Notes: a model not told the origin generated them from the letters alone. Shown: positions 1 through 8,784, numbered from the stretch's first letter. The stretch: DNA of 64,000 bases from Desulfopila inferna (GCF_016919005.1 NZ_JAFFQE010000008.1:1-64000); one strand, 5' to 3'. A program made the numbers and translations.

Positions 1-3000
1 CGGGATCGATCATCTGGGTGCGGTTGCCCAGCAGATCGTATTGATAATCCACCCGTCCCATGAATTTATCGATGGCGGTTACCAGCATACCGCGGGCATC
101 GTAATAGCGCTGCTCCCTGGTCGATTCATTGGCAATCAGGGTCTTTCTGCCGACATTGTCATAGGCATAGGATTTGAAAGTGGTGTCACCGGTGCTTTCT
201 TTAATCACGCGGTCGCGCCTGTTGTATATATAGGCGATGGCGGTGCCATTGGGCTGGTGTTTCTCCAGCAGCTTGCCCGTAGGGCTGTAGATGAAGGTGG
301 TTGTGTTGCCCAATGCGTCCATGGACTCTATCCTGCGGTCCATCTCGTCGTAGGCGAAATATTGAGCGTTGCCATTGGCATCGGTTACCCGGATGAGGTT
401 GTCCACCGCATCGTAGAGATTTTCCGTGGCGTAGCCTTCGGCGTCGATTACGGCCGTTACCCGGTCGAGTTCGTCGTATTCCCTGGCGGTGATGTTGCCG
501 TTGGCGTCCTGTTGGGCAATGAGCCTGCCTTTGGCATCATATTGATAGAAGTTTTTCCTGTCGCCCGGGAAGGTGCGTTGCTTTACAACTCTGTTTCGGG
601 AATCATAGACATACCGCACCCCGGTACCATTGGCATAGGTTGTCTGAATTTTATTGCGTTCGCCGTCGTATTGATAGTCCTTGGTGTTGCCCAGAGGATC
701 GGTTTCAGCAAGCATGTCGCTTCGTCTATCATACCTCCAGGTATATACATTGCCTTCGGCATCGATAGACTTGATGCGGCGCTGCATATTGTCGTAGATA
801 TTGCGGGTCACGGCACCCACCGGATCGACGGCGCGGGTTATCTTGCCCAATTCATTGTATTCGATGCTCGATACTGCCCCGTTTTCATCGGTTATCCCGG
901 TGACTCTTCCCAGGGCGTCGGTGACGAAATCCCTGCTTGTCCCGTCCGGGTGGATGATCCGGGCCAGATGACCAAGACCGTCGTAGCTGAATTTTGTTGT
1001 ATGGCCGTTTTCGTCGGTTACCGCCGTACGCAGACCGCGGTTGTCATAGGCTAAGCTCTTGCTGGTGCCGTCGGGATTTTCAACACTGCCGAGGTTGCCG
1101 TGGGCATCATAAAAATACCTTGTGGTTCGCCCCAGCGGGTCGGTGACCGAGGCTACCTTGTTGAATATCCTATCGTAAGTGATTGATGTAACATTGCCCA
1201 AGGCATCGGTCTTGCGGATGACATCGTTGAAATCATTGTAACCAAGCGTGGTGGTATTACCGTTTTCGTCGACGATTAGATCGCGGTTGTTGTGCTCGTC
1301 ATAACCATAGGAGACCTCCGAACCATCCGGATGAACAACTCTTTCAAGACGGTTCGATTCGTTGAAGTGATATGAGGTGCGATACCCCATACGATCCATC
1401 ATGGTTGTGACTCTGTTCTCCGGGTCATAGGAATAGTTGATTTCATAGCCTATCTCATCTATTTCCCTCACAACTCGACCTGATTCGTCATAGATATAAC
1501 GGTAGGTATCGCCTTTGGGGTTGGTGCGGCCGGTCAGGTAGCCTTGTTCGTCATAGATATACCGCCACTCATTGCCCATGGGATCGGCATATATCGAGAG
1601 CCGGTCGCCGGAGTATTGATAACCGAATGTATTGTTCAGCGGATCGGTGATCTTTGAGATGAATCCCTGATTGTTATAGGCAAAGGTCGTGACCTTGCCA
1701 AACGTATCTTTGATTGAAGAAAGTTTACCGTCTGTATAGTTGTAGCTGATTATATTCCCATTTAAATCGATATCCTGAGCGAGTAAGGCGGTCCCGTCCG
1801 TCGTTTTTGTGAAGAATCGCTTTTCGCCATGCTTGGAAACAAATACATATCCGTCATTCGTCGGCTCGATATGACCGGTGTAGCTGCCATTGTCGGTGAC
1901 GGGAAGATATGTTCCGTCGTCCTGCTGCTCGAAGAGAACCGGAGATCCACTCTCTTCGATGAGCTTCAGGTGATCGGCTCCGAAGTAAAGGTTGCGATCT
2001 TCGGGAAAGGGATTGCCGGGAAAAAGCTCCTCCTGCAATTGAGCTTCGGCTTCAGCGTTCTTGGCTTCATCTGCAAGCTTGGCTGCCATATGAGCTACGA
2101 CAACCTGTTTTTGCACTATGGCATTGGCCGGTTCCTCTGCCTGGGCGGCTGTGTTTTCTGTGGCGGCTGCCGACTCAGCTGCCGTGGCAACCTTGGCATT
2201 TGCAGACTGCAGGTTTGCTGCAGCCAGGTTTGCCGAGTTCTCTGCTCTGCCGGCAGCATCCGCTGCTAGGGTCGCATTGTCTCTTGCATCCTGAGTGTTT
2301 GCTATAACAGCTTTTTCGGCGGCCAGGTTGGCGGATCCTTTAGCACTGGCAGCATGAGTGGCGGCACGTTCTGTCAAGGGTATGATTTGATTTCGAAGAG
2401 CTTCAACTTCTTCGGCTTTTTCGCGGACAATAGCGGAATATTGGTTTACCCTGTCAAGAGCGGACAGAGCATCGTTCATCGCTATTGTTGCTAGGGCAGC
2501 GAGCTTTTCGGCACGGACTTTCAGTTGAGCGGTGATCTCCTGCCGTTCTTTGACAAAGGGATTGCGACCGATGATAATTTTGGTATCCAGGTTGAAGCCC
2601 CATCCCTTGCCAAAGGATGTTTGTTGGTCTTTTCGATTGCTCCTGTATGTTCTCTGGATTTTTATAAGAGAATCTATCGTCTTGTAGCTCAGGTCGGTGA
2701 GTGAATACTCCTCGACACCGCTGGCGAGAAAGACGGGATCACCGATTGTGGCGCCCTGGGTTTCCAGATTCATGTCATCGCTCTCGCCGCGATTCAGGAG
2801 CACTTCGGCCAATTGCTCATTTATTATTTGTTCGGCTGCACTGCCCAATGAGGCGCTCTCCGCAAGATAGCTGCTGACAAGGCTTAAGGAACTGTCGATC
2901 GCACCGACCGAGGCGGTAACTTCATCGAGATATTCACCTAGAGTTCCCTCCAACTCGCTAAGGCTGGAGAAAAGCTCGGTGACCGCATCCGCATCCGCCG

Positions 3001-3418
3001 CGGCCCCGTTGGCTGAACCGTTAGCCGCGTTGAGCGCTTCTATGACTGCCTGGATCGCTGCGATCTGCTCGTCTGTTAAGTCACCGGAACCGCCTTTGAC
3101 ACCGGACTTAAATTGGAGTCTGGGAACCGACGGTGGTATGTCGAATTTCAGCCAGCAGTTTTCGCCTGGAGGATAGTAGGTGAAGGATCTGCAGACGATA
3201 TCTATTGAACACTGATAAGCACATTCCTCCAGGGTAATATTATTGAGATCTTTGTAATCCGAACCCGGCAGGTCAATATTGCCGCTCACGCCTATTCCAT
3301 GAATTACCTCTGCCGTGGAGCTTCCAAGCAACGGGAAGAGCAGGAACCACCAAATCAGACAGAAGGTTATTACTCCCCAAAAACAAGTTTTAATGCGCGG
3401 AAAGGGTGATGTGATCAT
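1..3418 (-). CDS. Secreted RHS/YD-repeat protein, N-terminal 1139 codons (runs off the left edge)
   Basis: This reading frame stays open from an ATG at 3418 to the window edge, so the C-terminus, where RHS proteins usually carry a variable or toxin domain, is not visible. An AGGA lies 8 nt before the ATG. Residues 11-31 form a hydrophobic signal or anchor. Residues about 61-95 resemble a PAN/apple domain (Cys66, Cys70, Cys76, Cys88). Residues 115-215 are low-complexity helix. Residues 224-283 begin the N-terminal domain of RHS proteins (GDPVFLASG, then GKGWGFNLDTK). Residues about 285-475 are an Ala/Glu-rich predicted coiled coil, after which the RHS domain resumes. From about residue 545 there are many YD repeats, such as YDELDRVT and YDAKGRL. 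RHS repeats build a beta shell around a C-terminal cargo; the role here cannot be assigned without the tail. Confidence 0.9.
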   Translation of the reverse strand, partial: MITSPFPRIKTCFWGVITFCLIWWFLLFPLLGSSTAEVIHGIGVSGNIDLPGSDYKDLNNITLEECAYQCSIDIVCRSFTYYPPGENCWLKFDIPPSVPRLQFKSGVKGGSGDLTDEQIAAIQAVIEALNAANGSANGAAADADAVTELFSSLSELEGTLGEYLDEVTASVGAIDSSLSLVSSYLAESASLGSAAEQIINEQLAEVLLNRGESDDMNLETQGATIGDPVFLASGVEEYSLTDLSYKTIDSLIKIQRTYRSNRKDQQTSFGKGWGFNLDTKIIIGRNPFVKERQEITAQLKVRAEKLAALATIAMNDALSALDRVNQYSAIVREKAEEVEALRNQIIPLTERAATHAASAKGSANLAAEKAVIANTQDARDNATLAADAAGRAENSANLAAANLQSANAKVATAAESAAATENTAAQAEEPANAIVQKQVVVAHMAAKLADEAKNAEAEAQLQEELFPGNPFPEDRNLYFGADHLKLIEESGSPVLFEQQDDGTYLPVTDNGSYTGHIEPTNDGYVFVSKHGEKRFFTKTTDGTALLAQDIDLNGNIISYNYTDGKLSSIKDTFGKVTTFAYNNQGFISKITDPLNNTFGYQYSGDRLSIYADPMGNEWRYIYDEQGYLTGRTNPKGDTYRYIYDESGRVVREIDEIGYEINYSYDPENRVTTMMDRMGYRTSYHFNESNRLERVVHPDGSEVSYGYDEHNNRDLIVDENGNTTTLGYNDFNDVIRKTDALGNVTSITYDRIFNKVASVTDPLGRTTRYFYDAHGNLGSVENPDGTSKSLAYDNRGLRTAVTDENGHTTKFSYDGLGHLARIIHPDGTSRDFVTDALGRVTGITDENGAVSSIEYNELGKITRAVDPVGAVTRNIYDNMQRRIKSIDAEGNVYTWRYDRRSDMLAETDPLGNTKDYQYDGERNKIQTTYANGTGVRYVYDSRNRVVKQRTFPGDRKNFYQYDAKGRLIAQQDANGNITAREYDELDRVTAVIDAEGYATENLYDAVDNLIRVTDANGNAQYFAYDEMDRRIESMDALGNTTTFIYSPTGKLLEKHQPNGTAIAYIYNRRDRVIKESTGDTTFKSYAYDNVGRKTLIANESTREQRYYDARGMLVTAIDKFMGRVDYQYDLLGNRTQMIDP

Positions 3419-3813
3419 GTTGATTTTCCTGTAGACGGTTTTGGATGGATTCGACCTTTCAGCTTTCGTGAATCAGGAATGTGTTGGGGATAGATATTAC
3501 AGAAAAGAATGGCCGTGACAATTGGCAAAGCGTATAAATACAGCTAGGCGTTGGACCTAAATATATCTAAACGTTTTGCCTATGTCGCTGGAAAGCGGTA
3601 TGTCCGGTCGAGTCGATAAGAGAACGACCGGCAAGAATTTTGTGACCTGTCAGGTATCGATGAACTCGTAAAAGTCATCGAAGTTGAAATGGGCTCTCGA
3701 AAAAGTTCAATATACCAGGCGCAGATATCTGGAACGGCGATTTGGTAGTGCACGGTGTATCACCATTTCACATCTGCAACGACGAAGATCGAGCTTTTTA
3801 CGAGTCCATCAGG
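3419..3813. other. Intergenic region between the RHS gene and the response regulator
   Basis: This 395-base gap holds the ribosome-binding site of the RHS gene at its left end and a full-length copy of the dispersed palindromic element at 3659-3810. Between about 3440 and 3658 I see no gene, clear promoter or terminator. Confidence 0.6.
3659..3810 (+). repeat. Dispersed palindromic element, copy A (full length)
   Basis: The left end GATGAACTCGTAAAAGTC and right end GAGCTTTTTACGAGTCCATC are imperfect inverted repeats of one another. The body closely matches the reverse complement of copy F (37122-37282) along its whole length. The right end lies 3 bp from the stop codon of the minus-strand response regulator. 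The element has no reading frame of its own, so it is a non-coding, MITE- or REP-like repeat. Confidence 0.8.
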
Positions 3814-4470
3814 TTATTGATAAGGATTAGGGAAGTGCTCTTGAAGGCGAAGAAAGAGTTTGTATACCGTGTTGCAGGTTAGTTTTTTCATAATATTGCC
3901 TCTATGCACCCTTACCGTTTTGGGGCTGATGCAAAGCACATCGGCAATAACCTGTACAGATTTCCCCTGTGCCAGGAAGCCGGCAATTTCTTGTTCTCGG
4001 GGAGTCAGGTTATCCAACTCATGAATTTTATTCGTGCTGAGATGAATGAGGCTTTTAAGAAAATCACCCGGTAAGTTGCTGCTAATGTATAAACTACCCT
4101 CATGGACAGACTGGATTGCAGCGGTGATCTTTTCAAGGCTGTCGCACTTAAGAGCGTATCCTTTTGCTCCAAGCTTCATTGCTCTATGGAAGTAGCTTCG
4201 ATGGATATGCGCGGTATATATAATTACGCCGGATCTTGGTGATATCAGAAGAATCTCATCGAGAAAGTCCAAACCATTTCGTTCTCCCAGGAATATGTCG
4301 AGAAGAATTATGTCCGGTTTGTACTTAGCTGTTGCTGTCACGGCTGATCGGTATCCGGAAGCGGATGCCACGATATCTATTTTCGGATGTTGCCTACAAT
4401 ATGAGGTGAAGCCTTTAATCACTATCGGATGATCATCAACGATGAGGATATGAATTTTCCCTGATTTCAT
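3814..4470 (-). CDS. NarL/FixJ-type response regulator with LuxR DNA-binding domain
   Basis: This is a two-component transcription regulator of 218 residues, typical for the NarL/FixJ family. The receiver domain (about 6-125) has the acidic pair Asp12-Asp13, phosphoacceptor Asp58, Thr86 and Lys108. The LuxR-type helix-turn-helix spans about 153-200 (LTPREQEIAGFLAQGKS, then SPKTVRVHRGNIMKKL). No histidine kinase is next to it, so its partner is unknown. The RHS gene lies downstream on the same strand beyond a repeat element; a regulatory link is possible but unsupported. Confidence 0.93.
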   Translation of the reverse strand: MKSGKIHILIVDDHPIVIKGFTSYCRQHPKIDIVASASGYRSAVTATAKYKPDIILLDIFLGERNGLDFLDEILLISPRSGVIIYTAHIHRSYFHRAMKLGAKGYALKCDSLEKITAAIQSVHEGSLYISSNLPGDFLKSLIHLSTNKIHELDNLTPREQEIAGFLAQGKSVQVIADVLCISPKTVRVHRGNIMKKLTCNTVYKLFLRLQEHFPNPYQ

Positions 4471-4818
4471 TGTTGCATTGTGGATTCATTTTACTGATGG
4501 ACCATAATCGATAGCAATCCGGTAAATTTGTCTTCTTTTTTGCCGGTGGATTCACCACGGTACGATGCGGATACCGAACTTTGATGGTAGCTTCGGGATA
4601 AGAACCATGTTCTTCCTATCCCTTTTCAGCTGTTTTTGTCAATAGTTTTTATAGTAATAATCACTTATCCCGTTTTCGGTCGGGCAAGAATCTGGTGTCT
4701 TTGCAGTGCAGGGATTTAGGGTAATCAGGAATTGTAATCAATTATTTTCTCTTGACACTGACTATATCAATTGTGTATCAATACAGTATCCATACACAAT
4801 AAATATGAGATTATTGCT
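4471..4818. other. Divergent intergenic region upstream of the MocR-type gene
   Basis: The response regulator (minus) and the MocR-type regulator (plus) diverge from this 348-base gap. The right third holds a promoter and operator (4752-4799). I see nothing definable in 4471-4740. Confidence 0.5.
4752..4799 (+). promoter_or_regulatory. Putative promoter and tandem-palindrome operator of the MocR-type gene
   Basis: A perfect -35 (TTGACA, 4752-4757) is followed after 18 nt by a weak -10 (TATCAA, 4776-4781). Two 10-bp palindromes, GTATCAATAC (4775-4784) and GTATCCATAC (4786-4795), sit 11 bp apart, one helical turn, within a larger inverted repeat TTGTGTAT/ATACACAA (4771-4778 and 4792-4799). The sites overlap the -10, which fits autorepression by the GntR-type regulator encoded 20 bp downstream. 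This role is inferred. Confidence 0.6.
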
Positions 4819-6363
4819 ATGTATACCATCGACAGAGAAGCCGACACTCCGCTTTACATGCAGATTCGGGATAGGATAATAAGTGCCGTCCAGTCTTCCG
4901 AACTCAAACCGGGAGACAAATTACCATCGGTTGCAGCGCTGGCCAGGGAAATCGGGGTGACCCAGGCAACTATTCGCAGAGCTCTACAGGATCTTGGCGA
5001 TGCGGGATACACCGATTCCCATGTGGGACGCGGCACCTTTATCTGTGAATCCACAATGGCTTCTGCAGATACGGAAGAGTCCGAGAGCCACGGGTCAACC
5101 TCGGCACCCTCCGGCACCAGCCGACCAAATCCGATAAATGCTTTGCAATTTGCCGGCAGAAGGCTGCGCTCGGGAATCAAGAAGGCGTTGTTCGACATTA
5201 TGCCGCTGGCACATAAACCCGGGATAATTCAGCTGACGCGGGGCGTTCCCGATGACAAACTGCTTGCGCCCAAATTCCTTGAAGACGTAACCCAGGAGAC
5301 CCTGGCCGGAGGCTCGCAGCAGTTTATTCAGGCTACAGAGGAATTGGGATTGGCTGCACTGCGCCAGGAAATCGCCAGACGCTTCAATGAAGACGGTAAT
5401 GCCATCAGCGCCGATCAGGTCCTGATCACCAACGGCGCCATCCAGGGCGTCGCCCTGGTTGCCCAGGCGTTTATGGAGAAGCAGCCGGGCATCATTTGCG
5501 AAACCCCATGCTTCCAAGGGATCCCCGATACTTTTACGGCAATGGGACATTGGGTGGAAACAGTGCCGCGTGACGAGAACGGACCTCACATCGAAAAACT
5601 GCATCGTTTTGCCAAAGAAAAACCGCACCTGCTCTACCTCTGCCCCTTCGCTCACAACCCCACCGGAACGGATCTTAGCCCCGCCCGTTATCAAGAACTG
5701 ACATCATGGGCCAGGAAAACCGGCAGCATCATTGTCGCCGATGAAATCTTCAAGGAACTCAGATACGACAATACCCTGCGTCCCAGCCTTTTCATGGAAC
5801 TGGGTGGCGAACAGACCGTCGTCGTCAGTTCGCTCTCGAAATCAGTGATGACCGGCCTTCGCATCGGCTGGATTATCAGCTCGCGCGAGAGGATACAGGA
5901 GCTGGCGCAGCTCAAACGGCTGATGGATCACTCCACTCCCTCGCTGATTCAGGGCATGGCCCTGACAATATTCACCTCCGGAAGATTTGACAGCCACACC
6001 GATACCATGCGCACTCTTTACCGGAAACGCATGGAAACCATGCTCGAGGCCCTCAAAACCCACATGCCGCCCGGAGTCACCTGGACACTGCCCAGCGGCG
6101 GCTTCTCACTTCTTCTCGAGCTACCGAAGGGATATTCAAGCGTGGCGCTGCTGCTCTTAGCCGTCGATAATGGAGTTTCGTTTCTGCCCGGCCCCCTTTT
6201 TGATATAGACCAGAGATATGTGCACACCCTGCGGCTCAGTACCGCCTGGTCGAACACCCGGGAGATCAGGGAAGGCATCGAATTGCTGGCCGGAGCCATT
6301 GAGGAGTATATCCGCCGGCCGCCTGAAGATTCGGGACTAAGCGGCTTAGGAAATTTTCAGTAA
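4819..6363 (+). CDS. MocR/PdxR-type regulator: GntR winged helix fused to aminotransferase fold
   Basis: The protein is 514 residues if it starts at ATG 4819 (MYTIDREADTPLY), where similarity to GntR domains begins; an upstream in-frame ATG at 4771 falls inside the operator and is less likely. Residues 1-75 form the GntR winged helix (LPSVAALAREIGVTQATIRR). A linker of about 35 residues leads to a fold-type I aminotransferase domain with HNPTG (279-283), Asp308, and the PLP lysine Lys341 in SLSKSVMTGLRIG, followed by Arg348. MocR regulators sense PLP or amino-acid-related ligands; the ligand and targets here are unknown, apart from probable autoregulation. Confidence 0.9.
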   Translation: MYTIDREADTPLYMQIRDRIISAVQSSELKPGDKLPSVAALAREIGVTQATIRRALQDLGDAGYTDSHVGRGTFICESTMASADTEESESHGSTSAPSGTSRPNPINALQFAGRRLRSGIKKALFDIMPLAHKPGIIQLTRGVPDDKLLAPKFLEDVTQETLAGGSQQFIQATEELGLAALRQEIARRFNEDGNAISADQVLITNGAIQGVALVAQAFMEKQPGIICETPCFQGIPDTFTAMGHWVETVPRDENGPHIEKLHRFAKEKPHLLYLCPFAHNPTGTDLSPARYQELTSWARKTGSIIVADEIFKELRYDNTLRPSLFMELGGEQTVVVSSLSKSVMTGLRIGWIISSRERIQELAQLKRLMDHSTPSLIQGMALTIFTSGRFDSHTDTMRTLYRKRMETMLEALKTHMPPGVTWTLPSGGFSLLLELPKGYSSVALLLLAVDNGVSFLPGPLFDIDQRYVHTLRLSTAWSNTREIREGIELLAGAIEEYIRRPPEDSGLSGLGNFQ

Positions 6364-6428
6364 CTTTCGGTGGACAATTCAAACACGATGACCAAAGAAG
6401 TCGTCGAAGTTACCAAGAAGGTGAAGCT

Positions 6429-6656
6429 ATGAATCCATACCTGCTGGAGAAGATGCTGGAAGAAAGACGCGGAGAAATGCTTGAGGAGGCTGTCCGACTA
6501 CAGCTCCTGGCGGCCTATAATGCTCATTCTCCGTCAAGAAGGTCCAGACTGTTTACCGCCCTGGGAGTATATCTGGTCGCCGCAGGCGAGAGACTGATCG
6601 AGCGCAATAGCTGCAGGGTGGAGATTGGAAATACCGACACCACCGCACAAGCGTAG
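6429..6656 (+). CDS. Small hypothetical helical protein
   Basis: A 75-residue reading frame lies 65 bp after the MocR-type gene on the same strand, preceded by GAAGGTG about 5 nt before its ATG. The predicted protein is helical and amphipathic, with conserved-looking LEEA and ALGVYLVAAGERL segments and no membrane span. Small proteins of this layout (charged helix, Arg pair, LG..L...G..L) occur in many bacteria, but I cannot assign a function. It may be co-transcribed with the MocR-type gene. Confidence 0.6.
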   Translation: MNPYLLEKMLEERRGEMLEEAVRLQLLAAYNAHSPSRRSRLFTALGVYLVAAGERLIERNSCRVEIGNTDTTAQA

Positions 6657-6691
6657 CTTTCAGGAGATAACTGGTTTTTCTACAGGGATGC

Positions 6692-7156
6692 TTAGTCTTC
6701 CTCCAGCCCTTCTTCCATCTCCAGTATCTCCAGACGATCATTTCTCCTGGCCCAGTCGACAAACAACCTGCGGCAGTCCTCTTCCCTGACCGGACCAATC
6801 TTGAGCAGATGGGCATGATCGAAGCGGACTTCCAGAATCCATTTAAAGGTTCTTGAACCCGAAACAACCTTAGCCACCTGAGCCTGCAGCATCGCTCCCT
6901 GACACATGGGGCAGGGCCAGAGCGTGGTGTACATTACACAGCCGCTGAAATCAGTTGAGCCCAAAGCCGCGCCGGCCCGGCGCAGGCAAAGCATCTCGGC
7001 ATGAGCGGTGGGATCCTTGGCGGCCTGTTCTTCATTTCCACCGCGCGCCACTATAACACCATCCTTCACCAGAACGGCACCCACCGGACATTCTCCGCGC
7101 CTACCAGCGGCGACCGCCTCCCTGTAGGCCTCTTCCATAAATTCCCGTTCGTCCAT
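6692..7156 (-). CDS. Nucleoside/cytidine deaminase-family zinc enzyme
   Basis: The 154-residue protein has the zinc and catalytic motifs of the cytidine deaminase superfamily: HAE at 52-54 (His52 ligand, Glu54 proton shuttle) and PCPMC at 81-85 (Cys82 and Cys85 ligands). Family members hydrolytically deaminate nucleosides or bases, such as guanine, cytosine or tRNA adenosine. The segment after PCPMC (QGAML, then EVRFDHAHL) differs from what I expect of TadA, so a free base or nucleoside deaminase is more likely than the tRNA enzyme. It is convergent with the small protein at 6429 and stands alone. Confidence 0.88.
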   Translation of the reverse strand: MDEREFMEEAYREAVAAGRRGECPVGAVLVKDGVIVARGGNEEQAAKDPTAHAEMLCLRRAGAALGSTDFSGCVMYTTLWPCPMCQGAMLQAQVAKVVSGSRTFKWILEVRFDHAHLLKIGPVREEDCRRLFVDWARRNDRLEILEMEEGLEED

Positions 7157-7242
7157 GCATTTTATTCTACCTGCAGATCATTATTTTGACAATATCGCAG
7201 CACCACCCTTCCTGCTCAAGCATCCTGTTCATGACCAGACCA

Positions 7243-7317
7243 TCAGAACCAGAGCAACGACGCCAAAAGCAGCACAAGCCAGAGCACAATCTTTTTCCAG
7301 AGTGTCTCTGTACTCAA
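7243..7317 (-). CDS. Possible 24-residue single-span membrane peptide
   Basis: Reading the minus strand, a strong AGGAGAGGTGG precedes a TTG (7317) that opens a short frame encoding STETLWKK, a leucine-rich hydrophobic stretch, and a stop at 7243. A GTG two codons upstream is an alternative start but sits too close to the AGGAG. The composition, a polar start with two lysines and then about 15 hydrophobic residues, is that of a small membrane protein. There is no homology support, so the call is tentative. Confidence 0.35.
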   Translation of the reverse strand: MSTETLWKKIVLWLVLLLASLLWF

Positions 7318-7418
7318 TTCCACCTCTCCTGGCCGTAGAATGATTCCCATAAACCTGAGATCAGCCAGCATCGATTGAGTAATTCAGAGACAGAATTCAC
7401 TCATCTCTTATTCGGTTT

Positions 7419-7847
7419 TCACTCAGGTCCTTGTTTTATGGCGTTATAGCCGCTATAAGAGCTGGCAAAATCGTCCTTTTCATTATTGAGAAATTCGGCA
7501 AAGTCCCAATCCTTATCATCCAACCTGTCAAAATATTCGGGCCGGACAACATAGGCATATGCCTCCATTTTGGCGCCGTCTTCCAAAAACACCTGTAAAG
7601 ATTTGCGGGCGTATAATTTCCCTTCGAACCTGTCAAGAATCAGCCCGCTCTTTTGAGAAATGTTGGAATAAACAAGGCCCTCTACCTCAAACCCCGGTGC
7701 CGCGTACAATCCCGGATAGTGTTCTTTTTTGATCCTGAGCCGTCGGTATCCTCTGACAACCCCTTTTTTAGAGAACGGCACGGAACCGGTAACCGCTTTG
7801 ATAATATCTTCGCACATCAGGGTTCCATAGACAAAAAAATCAGCCAT
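7419..7847 (-). CDS. Gamma-glutamylcyclotransferase-like (AIG2/GGCT fold) protein
   Basis: The 142-residue protein starts at ATG 7847, with AGGAGG 6 nt upstream; this beats the ATGs four and more codons before it. It has the family signature YGTLM (7-11) that binds the gamma-glutamyl group, and Glu75 in DRFEGKLY at the position of the catalytic acid. Family members release 5-oxoproline from gamma-glutamyl compounds, although many bacterial homologues are uncharacterised. Its start overlaps the end of lspA by 8 nt, so the two are translationally coupled. Confidence 0.85.
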   Translation of the reverse strand: MADFFVYGTLMCEDIIKAVTGSVPFSKKGVVRGYRRLRIKKEHYPGLYAAPGFEVEGLVYSNISQKSGLILDRFEGKLYARKSLQVFLEDGAKMEAYAYVVRPEYFDRLDDKDWDFAEFLNNEKDDFASSYSGYNAIKQGPE

Positions 7848-8373
7848 TGCCATCCTCCTGATCACGATTGACCATTTTGCTTCTCTTTACCGGAAGAAGG
7901 GAAAAGAACAGCAGGAGACAACCAATAAGTACAGCCATATCGGCAACATTAAAAATGCCGGTCCGCAGACCGCCCAGGCCTACATTGACGAAATCGACTA
8001 CGGCGCCGTCTCGAAAACCGCGGTCTATCAAATTGCCCGTACCGCCGCCGATTATCATCGATGAAGCAATCAGTCCGACAGACGTGGTATGGTCGTCAAA
8101 TAGCGTATAAACAAAAAAGCCTATAAGAAAAACCGAGGTAAGCAGCAGGAAAATCAGGTTTCTCACCCCGTCTGACAATGATGCACCAAGGCTGAGAAAA
8201 CCGCCGCGGTTTTCAACAAGAAGAAAGCGCAGGCAGTCATTGAAAAGCGAAACAATCCTTCTGTCTTCAAGGAGTAGAATCGCCAGATATTTACTTCCCT
8301 GATCCAGCAGAATTACGGTGACTGCAACCAGACCTATACTGCCGAGCCTCTTAAGTAGCTTACGTCTATTCAT
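7840..8373 (-). CDS. lspA: Lipoprotein signal peptidase (signal peptidase II)
   Basis: LspA is the inner-membrane aspartyl protease that removes signal peptides from prolipoproteins. The 177-residue protein, starting at ATG 8373, has four hydrophobic segments, GNLIDR at 113-118, VVDF with catalytic Asp127, and FNVADMAV with catalytic Asp145. The ATG lies inside the stop of the upstream Lrp-type gene (8-nt overlap), so I prefer it to an upstream in-frame start 30 codons earlier. Order on the transcript: RAM-domain protein, lspA, GGCT-like. Confidence 0.93.
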   Translation of the reverse strand: MNRRKLLKRLGSIGLVAVTVILLDQGSKYLAILLLEDRRIVSLFNDCLRFLLVENRGGFLSLGASLSDGVRNLIFLLLTSVFLIGFFVYTLFDDHTTSVGLIASSMIIGGGTGNLIDRGFRDGAVVDFVNVGLGGLRTGIFNVADMAVLIGCLLLFFSLLPVKRSKMVNRDQEDGNG

Positions 8374-8647
8374 CAAGTCCCAGGGAAAACATGGACTCCA
8401 GGTCATGCTTTGAATAGGCCTTGAACGCGAGCATGGTTTCAGTGGCGGTAATATTCTCGACATTTCTCAGTTTTACCGTCACCAGAGTGGACAGATCGTC
8501 ATTTGTCCTCACCCGGACGATGGCAATCAGATCATATTTACCGCTTACCGAATATACTTCCGAGATCTCATCGAATTCAACCAGCTTCGCTGCCACCTCG
8601 TTGATACTTGTTCGATCAACATTCATTAATATTATTGAAGTTACCAT
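8366..8647 (-). CDS. Stand-alone Lrp/AsnC RAM (ligand-binding) domain protein
   Basis: At 93 residues this is only the RAM domain of Lrp/AsnC proteins, with no helix-turn-helix. It shows the alternating beta-alpha-beta pattern (VTSIILMNV, EVYSVSGKYDLIAIVR, NITATETMLAF). A strong AAGGAGG lies 7 nt before the ATG. Stand-alone RAM proteins bind amino acids or other small ligands as multimers and may modulate partner regulators; no target is evident. It is first in an overlapping operon with lspA and the GGCT-like gene. Confidence 0.88.
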   Translation of the reverse strand: MVTSIILMNVDRTSINEVAAKLVEFDEISEVYSVSGKYDLIAIVRVRTNDDLSTLVTVKLRNVENITATETMLAFKAYSKHDLESMFSLGLDE

Positions 8648-8784
8648 AAGCCCACCTCCTTATTTTTAGATTGATAGAATTTTCACAAATTTTTCCGACC
8701 CCATCGGAACCGGATAGGACCTTGACTACAGAGGACAGTTAGCTGAAATGATACCATTTTCAACAACAGTTACTGATAAGGTCT

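Noticed and set aside
41-1054. Plus-strand 337-codon open frame
   Set aside because: It is the antisense of the RHS gene; the minus strand reads as regular YD repeats through the whole region, and this frame has no ribosome-binding site.
1829-2269. Plus-strand 146-codon open frame in the RHS coiled-coil region
   Set aside because: A Cys/Gly/Leu-rich translation caused by the complementary Ala-rich coiled coil; no start signal.
6692-7156. Assignment as the essential tRNA adenosine deaminase TadA
   Set aside because: The HAE and PCPMC motifs are shared by the whole superfamily, and the C-terminal half differs from what I expect of TadA.
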